In this document: in pieces, positions 52,674 through 63,110 of the stretch
Layout of the letters: each line of letters opens with the position of its first letter
How positions within the stretch are numbered: position 1 is the first letter of the stretch
NCBI GenBank assembly: GCA_033558025.1
Contig: JAUCEF010000009.1
Coordinates: forward strand, 2,790,001-2,854,000
Reading direction: 5' to 3'
Source of the DNA: Phytophthora sp. 'mugwort'
Taxonomy: Eukaryota > Oomycota > Peronosporomycetes > Peronosporales > Peronosporaceae
DNA length: 64,000 nt
Notes under the pieces: generated by a model
Seen by the model: the letters and a program-made list of their open reading frames with translations, nothing else
Told to the model about the DNA's origin: nothing
The model's database searches: none
Program-made: the position numbers and the translations under genes

Positions 52674-54544
52674 TTACATTTGCACCTGAACTGCCAGTAT
52701 CGCCTTGATTAGTTCTTCTAGACTCGGCGATTCAAACTTGGTTGAGGGTGCAACAGATCGTGGGAATACCTTGCGGAGCTTCTCCATAACTGCCTTGCGC
52801 TTCTCTGTGGTGTCTATCTGAGCAAACACTGCGCTTTCCCGCACTTTGTCCAACTGCAAAGCAACACCAAAGAGATGCGTGTAAGCTACAGGCGGGACAC
52901 TGTTTTCTAACGTTACGTGCGTACCAGAGTTGAGTCTTGCAGGCCTCGAACGAGCGTTTCCTGGACGTCACGGTAAACGAAAACTGCGCCAGAAGTGCTG
53001 ATACCCACGATAGTGGGGTCGATCTGGGCAGACAAATCACGGATGCCCACTACTCGGAGATGTCAATAACCCGGACTAAAATCCTATGACAAGACAGAAT
53101 CTGAGAAGCAGTATCGTACCACAGAACATCGAGCAGCCCGGCAGCAGCATCCGGAAGCGCACCAGCCTTCGTTCGCTCTGGATAGCGTATATTTGACCAC
53201 TCCACGTGCAGACCACAATCTGCAAACAGTAACTTAAGGTTTAGTACCTCATCTACACTTATAAACCTCACAGAGTCGCACTCTTAACGTACGGCATCCT
53301 GACGATCTCCCTCCGCCGCAGTCAGTTCCAGTTTATCAGCATTCACCACAGCCTCTGGCAACTGGATAAAGCACAAGAAAACCCCATCAATCTCCTCTTA
53401 GCGTCTGCGGGTAGCACAACATCACTTGACTCACCTGAAAATCCCACTGCCTCTCTCCAGCCGAGGAGAATAACGATACAATACCATCCATCGACACAAG
53501 CGCATTCATTCCTCGCTCACCTCCTAGTTCGATGCCACCCACCACAAACGTGATGCCGTCGTTTGTATTCGGTGGGCCATCCCAAGGCACGATATCTCGC
53601 TTATCGACTGGACCTTCCAGGCTGGGCTTGCAAATGCAAAACATTTCACCAGAGAAGCATCGAGCTAGAAGTTGAGGTGAAGCATCCGACTTGGACTGCA
53701 GTACGATCAGCGTTTCGATCTCGCCATTGATTTCTAGCTGAGCAACCTGCGAGTACTCTGCCAACTGGTCGCCAATCATCGTGTTAAGTTCACCTCGTTT
53801 TAAACACAATGTAAAGATCAGAGACTAACCTCAGCGGGACGTGCTTGATCTAGGGAGGATCGATAAATTACCACTCGTCCGTCACGTGTTGCAACGATAA
53901 GCTCAGCGTGTATGTGAACCACGTCGCAGATATTGAGCGCGACATTCTGACAAGCAATAATGTATCAGTAAGGCCTCCATTACCTGCAACACAACGACCA
54001 ATACCACGCATTCTCCTTACAAACTCAAAGCACAGCTGCAGCACTGCAGCCCCTTCCACGGAGCGGAAGACGGAACATTTTCCTTCCGCTGTCGCCACAA
54101 TAATCCGAGTCTGCTCCAGCAGTCAGAGCAACAACCACGAGTATCAGCCCCTGATCCCACCTAGCAGCAACCTGCAGCACTCACGTCTCCAGCGAAGGAA
54201 TAATCCAGACAAATGGACGTCACTGAACCGTTCACCTCGCAGCTTTTCCACTGCGTCAGACGATCCCCGACAATCTGCAGCAGCCTTGTCAGCACCCACC
54301 CAACTGCAGCAGCAATCGAATTCATCTGTTGCTTACCTTGAAGATCGAGACTTTGCCCATGAGCGAGCCGAACAGCAGCTCCGTCGCGCCATCGCCGTCC
54401 ACGTCCCCCACCGCCTGCGCATTCGCCAGGATCTTCCCGTCCAGTTGCGCCGTGTATGTCGGCGTCAGTTCCAGCTACAGGCACGCAACGTCAGCGTCGG
54501 CATCTGGTCTCAACCAGCGCCACCCCGCGTACCTGTCCCCGCAT
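52674..54544 (-). CDS. ITFG2-like beta-propeller protein (KICSTOR-type)
   Basis: A multi-exon minus-strand gene; exon limits are approximate. The opening GKILANAQAVGDVDGDGATE, then LLFGSLMGKVSIFK (54474-54337), aligns with the FG-GAP-like start of ITFG2. Later exons read TRIIVATAEGKCSVFRSVE (about 54100), LIVATRDGRVVIYRSS (about 53900), AQLEINGEIETLIVLQSK (about 53740), VGGIELGGERGMNALVSMDG (about 53530), IVVCTWSGQIYAIQSERRLV (about 53215) and VGISTSGAIFVYRD (about 53000). They end with a helical tail (VFPRSVAPSTKFES) at TAA 52674. The block order and the V-C-T/A-W-x-G-Q-x-Y..R-x-V-R-F motif match ITFG2. In animals ITFG2 is part of KICSTOR, which holds GATOR1 at lysosomes for amino-acid control of TORC1. 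A short first exon from ATG 54544, with a 40-base intron, is my best guess. Confidence 0.7.
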
Positions 54545-54752
54545 GTCTGAGTCTGTCTAAAGATAGCACCGCAACAGTTCAGTTATTTACCTCGCCGACA
54601 TCAATTTCCAGAGGGACAGCTGACTTGTGTTCACTAATATACTAAAAAAGCACAAGTTGAAGTTATGTGTTTTTAGAACTGCACCACGTTTGCCCAACCG
54701 CTGATCACTTCCGTTTTTGCTTCGTGTCCCGCACGTCCTCCGTCCTTCTACG

Positions 54753-56057
54753 ATGCATTCGCTCGCGTCCAAGCTGCGCCCCGCCATCGCCAAGCAGGCG
54801 GCGGCGCGTCTGTCCTCTCGCAGCGCCTCCGTCGCACGCCGTGCCCCCGTGCTGCGAGCCGCCTCCGCCTTCGCGACGAGAGTATCATGCGCCGCCTTCT
54901 CCACTGGGGGCAAGGGGCCATTCGCTCGCTCGCGCAAGAGCCAAAAGGAGAGCGCCGCCGAGTCTGTCGAGCGTGCGGAGCTGGAGCTCAGCCGCCTAGC
55001 GGTGATAGGTGGCGGCAACATGGCTGAGGCCATTATCACCGGCGTGCTCACCGAGGGACTCATCCCCAGCTCGAAGATCGTGGTCTCCGACCCCAATCCG
55101 GCCATGCGCGGCAAATATGCGCAGCTCGATGTGGAGGCCCATACGCGCAACAGCTCGGCGATAAAGGACGCGGACGTGATCTTGGTGGCGGTCAAGCCCC
55201 AGGTGCTCGACGATGTACGTCAACAGCTTTTGTATTTTACAAGACGTTTTCAATGGGTAAGTTACAATTTGTTTTCGTTGTTTTGACTGGTGCAGGTCCT
55301 GCGGGTTGTGAAGGCGTCGATGCATCCGGATGCACTGGTGGTTTCTGTGGTTGCAGGCCAGAGTATCAAGCAGCTACAGAAGCTCCTGGGGCAGAACAGC
55401 CATATCATTCGCACGATGCCGAACACGCCGGCAATGATCGGAGAGGGCACGACGGTGTGGGCACAATCAGCAGAAGTCACGAGTGTGCAGCATGAGCTCA
55501 CGAAGCAGATCCTGGGATCTTTTGGCGTTGAGGTGGGAGGATGGAGGATGCTTGGAGCTTCGTTTGTGCTACAATAATTGCTGAAGTTGGGCTTACTGCG
55601 TTGATTCAGGTCTTCGTGGACGATGAGAACGCTCTGGACATGGCGACAGCGCTGTCTGGGTCTGGACCAGCCTACTTCTTCCTCGTCGCCGAGGCGATGA
55701 TCGACACTGGCGTCCACATGGGCTTCTCTAGACCAGTTGCCACGGTTGGCAGCAGCAAACTCTTTGCAAAATCCTTCCAGGTGCTTTGCCATTGATGCTT
55801 TTTGTGGTTGCGTTATGCAGAAACTGGTACAGCAAACAATGTTGGGCTCTGCCCTGTACATGCAGTCAGAGGACGTGCACCCGGTCGAGCTGCGGAATAA
55901 CATCACGAGTCCGGGTGGCACCACGGCCGCAGGTCTCTACCGTGCTGAGAAGAATGGGTTCCGCGCGGTCATCGCCGACTCCATCTGGGCCGCTTACGAG
56001 CGGTGCGTCGAGCTCGGCTCCTCAGAGCCTGTGCAGCGTCAGCGTCCGCGTTCATAA
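54753..56057 (+). CDS. Pyrroline-5-carboxylate reductase
   Basis: Four exons: 54753-55214, 55296-55532, 55610-55744 and 55821-56057. The introns are 81, 77 and 76 bases, all GT-AG and phase 0, giving 356 residues. The first 75 residues are rich in Ala, Ser and Arg ([20 protein letters not shown]), a probable mitochondrial presequence that makes it longer than the usual 270-280. The Rossmann motif is [16 protein letters not shown]. The signature regions are [35 protein letters not shown] and [14 protein letters not shown]. The enzyme reduces P5C to proline with NAD(P)H, the last step of proline synthesis. Exon 3 to exon 4 omits a few residues that most homologues carry, a small deviation. It is divergent from the ITFG2-like gene across about 208 bases. 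Confidence 0.9.
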
Positions 56058-56289
56058 GCTCAAACCCAGCCATCATGGCACATAATAGCAAGAGATGACT
56101 CGGAGATGTAAGTTGACCTGCAAAATACAAATGTCATATGCCATAAAAAGCCCTCAACGCCATTAATAGGCTACTGATTGCACGTTATTTACGGCACTAA
56201 CTGCCAAAAATGCGCCTGCCACTGGTCCCGCCAGCAGTTCAAAAACCGCTTGTCCGTCCTTCCTCCTCTTCCTCCTCCTTGTCGTGGCA

Positions 56290-57467
56290 ATGGGCCGTCG
56301 CTCCGCTTCCCCGCGCCGTAGTCGCAGTCCGCGCCGCTCCCGTCCGCGCAGTCGCAGCAGCAGTCGCGGCGGTCGCGGCTCGCCGCCCCCTAAGCGCTCG
56401 CGCTCCCGGTCGCGTGGAGACCGCAACCGGGCCCGCTCTCGCTCCCGTTCGCGCGACCGCCGGCGAGACAGCAATCGGGGTCGCGGCGACCGTCGCGGAC
56501 GGTCGCGCTCCGCTGACCGCAGCCGAAGCGAGCCCATCAGCCTGCTGGTGCGCAACTTGTCGCCCGAGACGACGCAGGACGAGTTGCGCCGCGCCTTCTC
56601 GCGCCGCGCGGGCGACATCCTGGACGTGTACATCCCCAAGGAGTACAGCTCCAACCGCCCCCGAGGCTTTGCCTTCATCGAGTTTGCGGACGCGCGCGTG
56701 GGCCGCGACGTCAAGTTCGAGATGGATCGCACGCAGCTCGGAGGCCGCGAGATCGCCGTGCTCTTCGCCAAGCAGCATCGCAAGAGTCCGCAGGAGATGC
56801 GTCGCATTCTGAGCCTACCGGCCGAGGGATCGTCGTACGTGCAGTGCAGAGAGGATTCTATACTACTATTGCTGCTGACGCTTATGTTATATTATTACGC
56901 AGGCCCAAGCGCTCGCCGCGACGACGCTCCAAGTCGCGCTCACGCTCGCGCTCGGGCTCCCCGAAGAGGTGGGCAGGATGTGTTGTGGTAGCTGTAATTA
57001 TATGTGGGCAATACTGACTCTGGCGCGTTGTCTCTATTCTGACTTTCCAGACGCAGCGCTAGCCCCGGAGTCAAGCGGGAGTCAGCTTCTCCCCGCGGTT
57101 CGCCACGTGGCTCTCCGCATGCGTCGCCGTCCCCTCGCCGTGCTTCTCCCTCGCCGAAACGGTGATGATTAATTGCTTTACTTGCTGCTGAAATGAGAAT
57201 GTGGATACTTACATTGCTGTCATTGTTCAGTGAGGAATCCAGCGCTGGTCGCAGCCCGTCCGTTGAGTACGTACATACTGCAGTGTGTGTATCTGTAGTG
57301 TAGTTAGTCGCTAATGTGTATTTTGGTGGTGTTCGCTTATGTCGATGTAGTGATGCTAAGGCCGATGAGACGATGTCCGAGGTAAGAACCATTTTCTGAG
57401 GCATTATTGTCGATCGTTGTAGCTGTTTTGAACCTTTCACTCATCAAATATTTGAATTTTGCAGTGA
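56290..57467 (+). CDS. SR-type splicing factor (RRM plus RS domains)
   Basis: Six exons: 56290-56834, 56903-56968, 57051-57161, 57231-57266, 57351-57381 and 57465-57467, all with GT-AG introns of 68-84 bases. The product is 263 residues. The N-terminus is an RS domain (MGRRSASPRRSRSPRRSRPR). The RRM lies at about residues 79-160: RNP2 LLVRNL and RNP1 RGFAFIEF, ending FAKQHRKSPQEM. That is like the SRSF10/SRSF12 and plant SC35-like group. A second Ser/Arg/Pro-rich tail is built from the small exons, with acidic ending DETMSE. The sixth exon contributes only the stop codon. SR proteins bind pre-mRNA and recruit the spliceosome in the nucleus. The five introns in such a short gene leave room for alternative splicing, which is inference. 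Confidence 0.85.
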
Positions 57468-59125
57468 TCTGGAAGCGAATCTGTTCATTACAGCATTTGT
57501 ATCCCCGATGGTTCATAAGCCGCAAGAGACAGCCCAATATACTTGTTGCTGCTAGTCTGCAATAAAAAAAAGAAAAAGATGTCAACCGAAGAAGATGGGA
57601 CGGCCAAAGAAGAAACAGGAACGGGGAGAGAAGCCTTGCATTTTAACTCGATCAAGAATGTTTCATGACGATGCTTGCATTCGAAGATGCCAAGGTTTCA
57701 AGATGGCTGGCAGTGTTTTGTGCTGACGAAGGTTGCCACGGGCAGGACAGGAACAAATAGGATGCGCTGGGGGAGCTAACACCGATATAAGTGGGTATCG
57801 TGACTACCTGAGAAGAAGCGACGGACATGCCAATACCTCTACGATGTATTTCGCAGTTGATAAATCGAAAAGGTAAGCTGTGGTCTGGCTGATGCGGATC
57901 CGAGATTGTGTACTGCTCACTCTATCATGGCGCGGCGTCAGTAGCGCGGAGAACTGACCCTCACAGCAGTGTGTATGTATCATTGTATGCTCTGGTTCAG
58001 CATGGGACACTCGTCATGATAAAGTTGAGAGAAATCCTGCGATCCTCGTTCAACTAAATCAGCTCATGCATTCCCTTAAACAACAAAACCACACGAACAG
58101 ACTGGGTGCATTAATCATTTCTACTGCCGACACGGTCAAGCACGAAATGATGACCTGGACCATTGTACTCCTAACTTACTTAGCCCCCCCCTCCCCCCCA
58201 ACAAGAACTACAAGACCAGAACGAGGGCGATGTCCGTGCTTGAAAGTGGCACAGACACTGGCTTTAAATATGACAACAGGACATCCATATTTCCAGAAGT
58301 TGGTCGAGGCTGAACAAAAGAAGGAGACTTACCTTGAATGCTGTTTTCCCGGAAATGCGATGCAGGCTGAGTTGTTTGATGCTCCAACAGAGCATTGAGC
58401 ATCCACTGTTTAGCAAACTCCCCGGTACAGCTTAGGAACCATCTGATATCGAATGGGAGCGCGACCCACACGACAAGACTTAACAATCAATGTCAAAGCC
58501 ACAGCGCAAGAGAGTCCTAGGAGTCTCCAAGGACTTTGCAAGTTGCAGAAGCAGCGCCAGCAGTTTAGCAAACTGAAGGGCGTGTCTCCACTTAGGCAGA
58601 ATTGATTTATTATGTATAATACTCGATGTGCTACGACGACCAACCAAAACCAACATTTGGCATGTCCGTCGTGGAATATTTTCGCCTCTTTCTCTCGTTC
58701 CTAGGGCCCAGACTTCGAATGGTTTATTTTGCTGTGGGGGGATCGAGTGACGTTGACGTAGTCCCAGGTTTGAAGATTACAGTTCCATCTGAGGAGCAGT
58801 ATTTTAGGGCAACGAGGTCCAGGTGAGTCCGCTGGTATCTGTGTTCCTCATCAACGTGTTTTGAATGACGAAAGGTGCTAGATTTGGTAATGATAATATC
58901 TTTGCTGTAGCTCGTGCCTTCAAACTTGACTGCGGATGCTCCGTGTTCACCACGTGCTGGAGAAAGCCCTCATCGCCGCACGGGCAAATATACCTGAAAG
59001 TCAACAAGCTTTGACGAGTAACTTTCTCAAGTTTATTTTTTTACGACAAATGCAGCACATCTATTTATGGGATATGAAATCATACTTAAGACATGTACCA
59101 TGTAGCCCCACGTATCATAATTCTG
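57468..59125. other. No supported gene; possible 3' UTRs
   Basis: Open frames at 58066-58398 (+) and 58626-58826 (+) show no motif. A run of 16 bases that is C except for one T lies at 58184-58199. The rest is unremarkable. The minus-strand MOCS1A gene ends at 59126. Confidence 0.4.
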
Positions 59126-60457
59126 CTATCCCCCGATGAGAATCATCGGGCGGTTCTTCGCCTTCGACACTCCATACATATCTCCATGACCACCAAGCGC
59201 AAACTTTTTGCGTTTCACTGCCACATTGACGATGTCGCGAATGTCCGTGTCAGCGATATTGAAGCGCATTGCGTCTCGCAAACTGACCTCAGTGTTGCCG
59301 AAAAGACAGACCTTTAAATTCCCATCAGCAGTCAAGCGGAGTCGATTACACGAGCCGCAGAAATGCTCGCTCATTGACGTGATGAAGCCAAATTGTCCCT
59401 TAAACCCAGGTACATGAAAGGCTTTTGATGTATCGTTCGCTCCGTCCTGCAATTTTTCTGCAGTAGGGAATTCCGTCTGAATAATCTCCATCATCTCTTT
59501 GTACGGCACGAAAGTCTCATCCGTCCACCTGTTGCTATCGAACGGCATCCACTCAATGAAGCGTACATCAACAGCATGACTCTCAGTGAAGGCCACAAAG
59601 TCCACAATTTCATCCAGATTAAAATGCCGTTGCACCACGCAGTTAATCTTAAGTGGAGAGAATCCCAATACTTGCGCTTCCAGGATAGAATTTAGTACTC
59701 GCGTAAATCCCTGTCGTCTCGTGATATGTGCAAACTTGTCTGACTTTAACGTGTCCAAGCTGATGTTCAGTCGGTCCACTCCTGCTTTTTGCAGCGCCAG
59801 CAGCTTCTTCTGCAGAGTGATGCCATTGGTCGTGACCCCCACCGAGTCGATACCCGGAATCGCTCGCAACTGCGTCACAAGTTCCACTAAATCCCGACGA
59901 AGCAATGGCTCCCCACCCGTTAACCGAATCCTCTTCACCCCCGAAGACGCAAAAAGTCTGGCCAATCGTATGATTTCCGGCGTGGTCAACAATTCCTCGG
60001 CGGATTGCAGCGACACCCCGTCCTCGGGCATACAGTACCGACACCGCAAATTGCAGCGTTCGGTCAGCGAGATGCGGAGATAAGTGTGTGCTCGCCCGAA
60101 CTGGTCCACCAGTTGAGCTGGGGCTACTTTCTCTCGTGGCTGGATTGTACACGTCACCAGTTCCCGTCATCAGCCATTCAAACCACCCTCCTGAGTCTCC
60201 CAATGTGCCAATTTCAACCGTACCGACTGTTGGATCTCTGTCAGGATCCGGCGGATCTGCTGCAGCGAGTCTTCGGGGCTGACCGCCCTCTCTTGGGCCG
60301 GCTCGTGACTGGAATTCACGCGCGACCGAGTATTCGTAAGGAAGTCCTGCAGCTTTGGGCCTTCCGCCACATGGCGCTTCCACTCGGCGCGCGTACTGAA
60401 AGCGGAGGCGGCTCTGTGACGCAGATGCCTCGGCAGGAAGGAGGCCAGGCGCTGCAT
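59126..60457 (-). CDS. Molybdenum cofactor synthesis radical SAM protein (MoaA/MOCS1A)
   Basis: Two exons, 60457-60187 and 60117-59126, joined by a 69-base intron (donor inferred in phase with the conserved frame). The product is 420 residues. Residues 1-85 look like a mitochondrial presequence plus linker (MQRLASFLPRHLRHRAASAF). The radical SAM cluster site is LTERCNLRCRYCMPEDGVSL (CX3CX2C). The second 4Fe-4S site is FCGSCNRLRLT (CX2C), with KVCLF providing the third Cys. TGGEPLLRRDL and the C-terminal Gly-Gly (MILIGG) are also conserved. With MoaC/MOCS1B the enzyme rearranges GTP to cyclic pyranopterin monophosphate, in mitochondria in most eukaryotes. An initiator-like GTCATTTTC lies just upstream, at 60475-60483 on the minus strand. 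No MoaC domain is fused. Confidence 0.9.
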
Positions 60458-60474
60458 GGCTTCGAGGAGGTCCA

Positions 60475-60483
60475 GAAAATGAC
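60475..60483 (-). promoter_or_regulatory. Initiator-like site of the MOCS1A gene
   Basis: The minus strand reads GTCATTTTC about 20 bases before the ATG at 60457. It matches the TCATTYY pattern of oomycete initiators and implies a very short leader. Confidence 0.4.
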
Positions 60484-60612
60484 GCTGTGTGCTGATCCAC
60501 GTATTCTATTTTCGGGATGGAGAGTGAATATCTGCTATGCAAACAACGCTAATATGATAGTTTGCGCAATCTATGTCCCGCAAAAAGTGTACATTAAACC
60601 GAGCATCATCAT

Positions 60613-62613
60613 TTACACGGCACCGTAATCGTCTTCGAGTCGCTGACGGAGCAATAGCCGCTTCGTGAGCTTCGCCCAGCGCTTAAACACGAGCTTCTGG
60701 TTGAGTGCAATGGCCTTCTCGATCGTCTGCTGCTGCCATTCAGCATGGGCCTCAAGCAGCGTCGTCTCATGGCTATTGGCCACCACGATGCCCGAAACTT
60801 TGGGCATGGTACGGCCGTTGCGCACGTCGAAGCCCACGACGGCAGGCGCAAAGTCGATGCCCAATGACTCAGCAATGACGTCCATGTGGGGTAGACACAG
60901 GTGAACGGCACCTCGAGGGACGTGGGCTGAACTCCAGATCTCGATGTTGCCGTACTTGTTCTTCGGTATGTGGCCGTCCACCATCGACGGAGGCTCGAAC
61001 TCGGTCGTCTGCCACTGTCCGAAAAGCGCCAGTGAAGACCCGTTAGGTTTACGAGCTTCGTTGCCTGTACAGTCGTCATCATTGTTGTCGCTATTGCCAG
61101 GATTGGGATTACCGCGTGACTGCCACTTCGCAGGCTTCTGACGCTCGCTCTCCTTCACTACTCGACCAAGACGACGCCACTTGAAGGCGGACTGAAGAGG
61201 CTGCACGTGTTCACGGAGAAACACTGGCTGACCATTAAAAAGCCCGACCACCCTACGTGGATGAAGGCACTCGTGCCGGCCGAGGTGACGTTCCAGAACG
61301 TACAGGTGGTGTTTCTTAAACCCCTCCAGACTCGTAGGCATGCCTTCTGTCAGTTTCAATGACTCCAGCCTTTTCTTCTCATCTGCCAGAGACCTTTCCA
61401 TGTCTTCAGGGCTCAACAGAGTAGATGTCATCGCATGCACGAGGTGTTGGGCCATTGTATCGTCGTTGAACCGTTCGATCACTTGTTTCAGCCACGAATC
61501 GGCAAGACGCAGCTCCAAGCTCCTGCTCCATTGAACAGTGTACCGCGATGTGACATCCACAAGAAGTCCATCGTCTTGGATACTTATCACGTACGAGAAC
61601 CGTGTCGCTTTGCCCCGCAGTTGCTCAACCTCCTGTGGCCGACCAACCCGTCGACGCACCGCATCAACATGAATCCAATTCTTGGTCTTTTCATCCAGCA
61701 CCTCGCACCACAACCAAAACACGCGACCCATACTGTCGGGACTGTCGGGGTTCAATTCCGCCTCGACTTCCGGCTTCTCCTCCTCTGCATCACCCGATAA
61801 TGCCTTCTCCCTCAGCATCTTTTGTACCACCTTTCGTGACCGTCGCCGCTTGCTCGGTCTCTGCTTGAAAGACGACTCGAACGCCTGCCCTCGCTGCACC
61901 AGCAGCGGGTCCAACGCACACGTGAGGCGATAGCGCAGCTGCAACGCTCCACACAACGCAGCAAACAGCACGGCCAGCTCAAAGTCTCGCCCTTCATGAG
62001 TGAAGAACGCGTCCATTAAACTCGATTCCGTCATGAGTTCCCCTTTCGCAGCCTCGTACGCCTCGTCCACCAGTTGGAACTCTCGACTGAACCACCGAGC
62101 CAACAGCTCCAGAGAGTACGCAAGCGGCTGCTGTCTCATGTCCGTGAAGAAATCCACGTCGCTGGTTGCCGTGCGAGACAGCAGAAGCCCTCGCAGTACT
62201 TGTGAGCGACTGAGTTGCGCCCACTTGAGGCGCGTGGCCAGCAGAACCAGCAGGTGCGTCTGATGAAGCGCCTTCTCTCGCTGCTTCTCGTCCTTCGACA
62301 GGCGGATGGGCGGTCGCCGCCTCTTGCAGCTAACAGACGCTGCGTCTTGCTCAGCCAGCGAGCGATTCACCTGATCCCAGTCAATTTGCGGCGTCGGTTC
62401 ATTGGCCTCATCGTCTTGCACGGGTTCATCGTCGACGTTTGGAGCGGTCTCTTGGCCCACAGAGGGGGAGTTTGAGGTATCTAATTGGGGCACTGGGGGG
62501 TCCAAGGCCTGCTGCGACCTACCGACATCCTCCCATTCCACGTCCTCCTCGTCCTCGTCGCCCAGCTCGCCTGCAGAGTACACGAATTCCTCGTCCTCCC
62601 CCTCCGACGCCAT
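60613..62613 (-). CDS. XPC/Rad4 DNA damage recognition protein
   Basis: A single exon of 666 residues, ATG 62613 (an upstream GTG-started extension is ignored). The N-terminal 60 residues are acidic. A transglutaminase-like core lies at about 220-390 (SMGRVFWLWCEVLDEKTKNW, then IHVDAVRRRV), a catalytically dead fold used for Rad23 binding. BHD1 follows at about 415-475 (PTSLEGFKKHHLYVLERHLG, with HPRRVVGLFNGQPVFLREHV). BHD2/3 are at about 520-640 (VDGHIPKNKYGNIEIWSSAH, then VPRGAVHLCLPHMD, PAVVGFDVRNGRTMPKVSGI). These are the XPC/Rad4 signatures. The protein opens damaged duplex and starts global nucleotide excision repair in the nucleus. It lies 155 bases upstream of the MOCS1A start, on the same strand. 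Confidence 0.93.
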   Translation of the reverse strand: MASEGEDEEFVYSAGELGDEDEEDVEWEDVGRSQQALDPPVPQLDTSNSPSVGQETAPNVDDEPVQDDEANEPTPQIDWDQVNRSLAEQDAASVSCKRRRPPIRLSKDEKQREKALHQTHLLVLLATRLKWAQLSRSQVLRGLLLSRTATSDVDFFTDMRQQPLAYSLELLARWFSREFQLVDEAYEAAKGELMTESSLMDAFFTHEGRDFELAVLFAALCGALQLRYRLTCALDPLLVQRGQAFESSFKQRPSKRRRSRKVVQKMLREKALSGDAEEEKPEVEAELNPDSPDSMGRVFWLWCEVLDEKTKNWIHVDAVRRRVGRPQEVEQLRGKATRFSYVISIQDDGLLVDVTSRYTVQWSRSLELRLADSWLKQVIERFNDDTMAQHLVHAMTSTLLSPEDMERSLADEKKRLESLKLTEGMPTSLEGFKKHHLYVLERHLGRHECLHPRRVVGLFNGQPVFLREHVQPLQSAFKWRRLGRVVKESERQKPAKWQSRGNPNPGNSDNNDDDCTGNEARKPNGSSLALFGQWQTTEFEPPSMVDGHIPKNKYGNIEIWSSAHVPRGAVHLCLPHMDVIAESLGIDFAPAVVGFDVRNGRTMPKVSGIVVANSHETTLLEAHAEWQQQTIEKAIALNQKLVFKRWAKLTKRLLLRQRLEDDYGAV

Positions 62614-63110
62614 TGTGACTCGCTTTTGAACTCGAAGTGTAACTCCTGCGCCCCAAAAAAGGGCTCGATCAGCGATCGGACAATTCACTATAAAAAATGA
62701 TTGGGAGGCTCGTCAAAGCAATAATAATAAGGGCAATACCCGATGTCGCAATAATAATAATTCAATAATATCCGTAATAATATGCCGTTGTACCGGTATG
62801 CAATTTTTGAATATTATCGTGATTGCGGTGGGTATCGATGTGTGTCCCAAGTAAAACACTTACACAAATCACGCTTTTGAGATTAGTAAGAAATAATACC
62901 TCCGACACGGGTTAGCTACCGCGTGTTTGGGTCCATGATGGATCGTAGGCGTTGTGTGTTGGAATTTATTCCCCGAGTGCATGCTGAGGGGTGAATCATG
63001 ACTGTGGAGAAGAGGGGCAGTTTTTATTAACAAGATGAACCGCGTATCTTACCATTCGTTTGCTAGCTATGTGTTACTTGTGCTCTAGTTGTGGTGCTCG
63101 GCGACCTCAC
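62614..63110. other. Intergenic, with AATAATAATAA-type repeats
   Basis: No gene is visible. The words GCAATAATAATAAG (about 62719) and GCAATAATAATAATTC (about 62749), and then AATAATATCCGTAATAATAT, form a small AT-rich cluster about 100-160 bases upstream of the XPC start. Confidence 0.4.

Noticed and set aside
52674..54544. BBS2/BBS7-type beta-propeller as an alternative to ITFG2
   Set aside because: The order of blocks and the VCTWSGQIYAI segment fit ITFG2 better, and no BBS-specific C-terminal region is present.
54587..55195. 202-codon minus-strand frame opposite the P5C reductase
   Set aside because: It is antisense to the clear P5CR exon 1 and is open because of codon bias in the GC-rich presequence.
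56163..56807. Long minus- and plus-strand frames across the SR gene
   Set aside because: They mirror the Ser/Arg repeats of the real frame. Only the frame with RNP1/RNP2 motifs is supported.
58626..59020. Possible two-exon small Cys-containing gene
   Set aside because: A GT-AG pair can be drawn, but no motif, promoter or conservation supports it.
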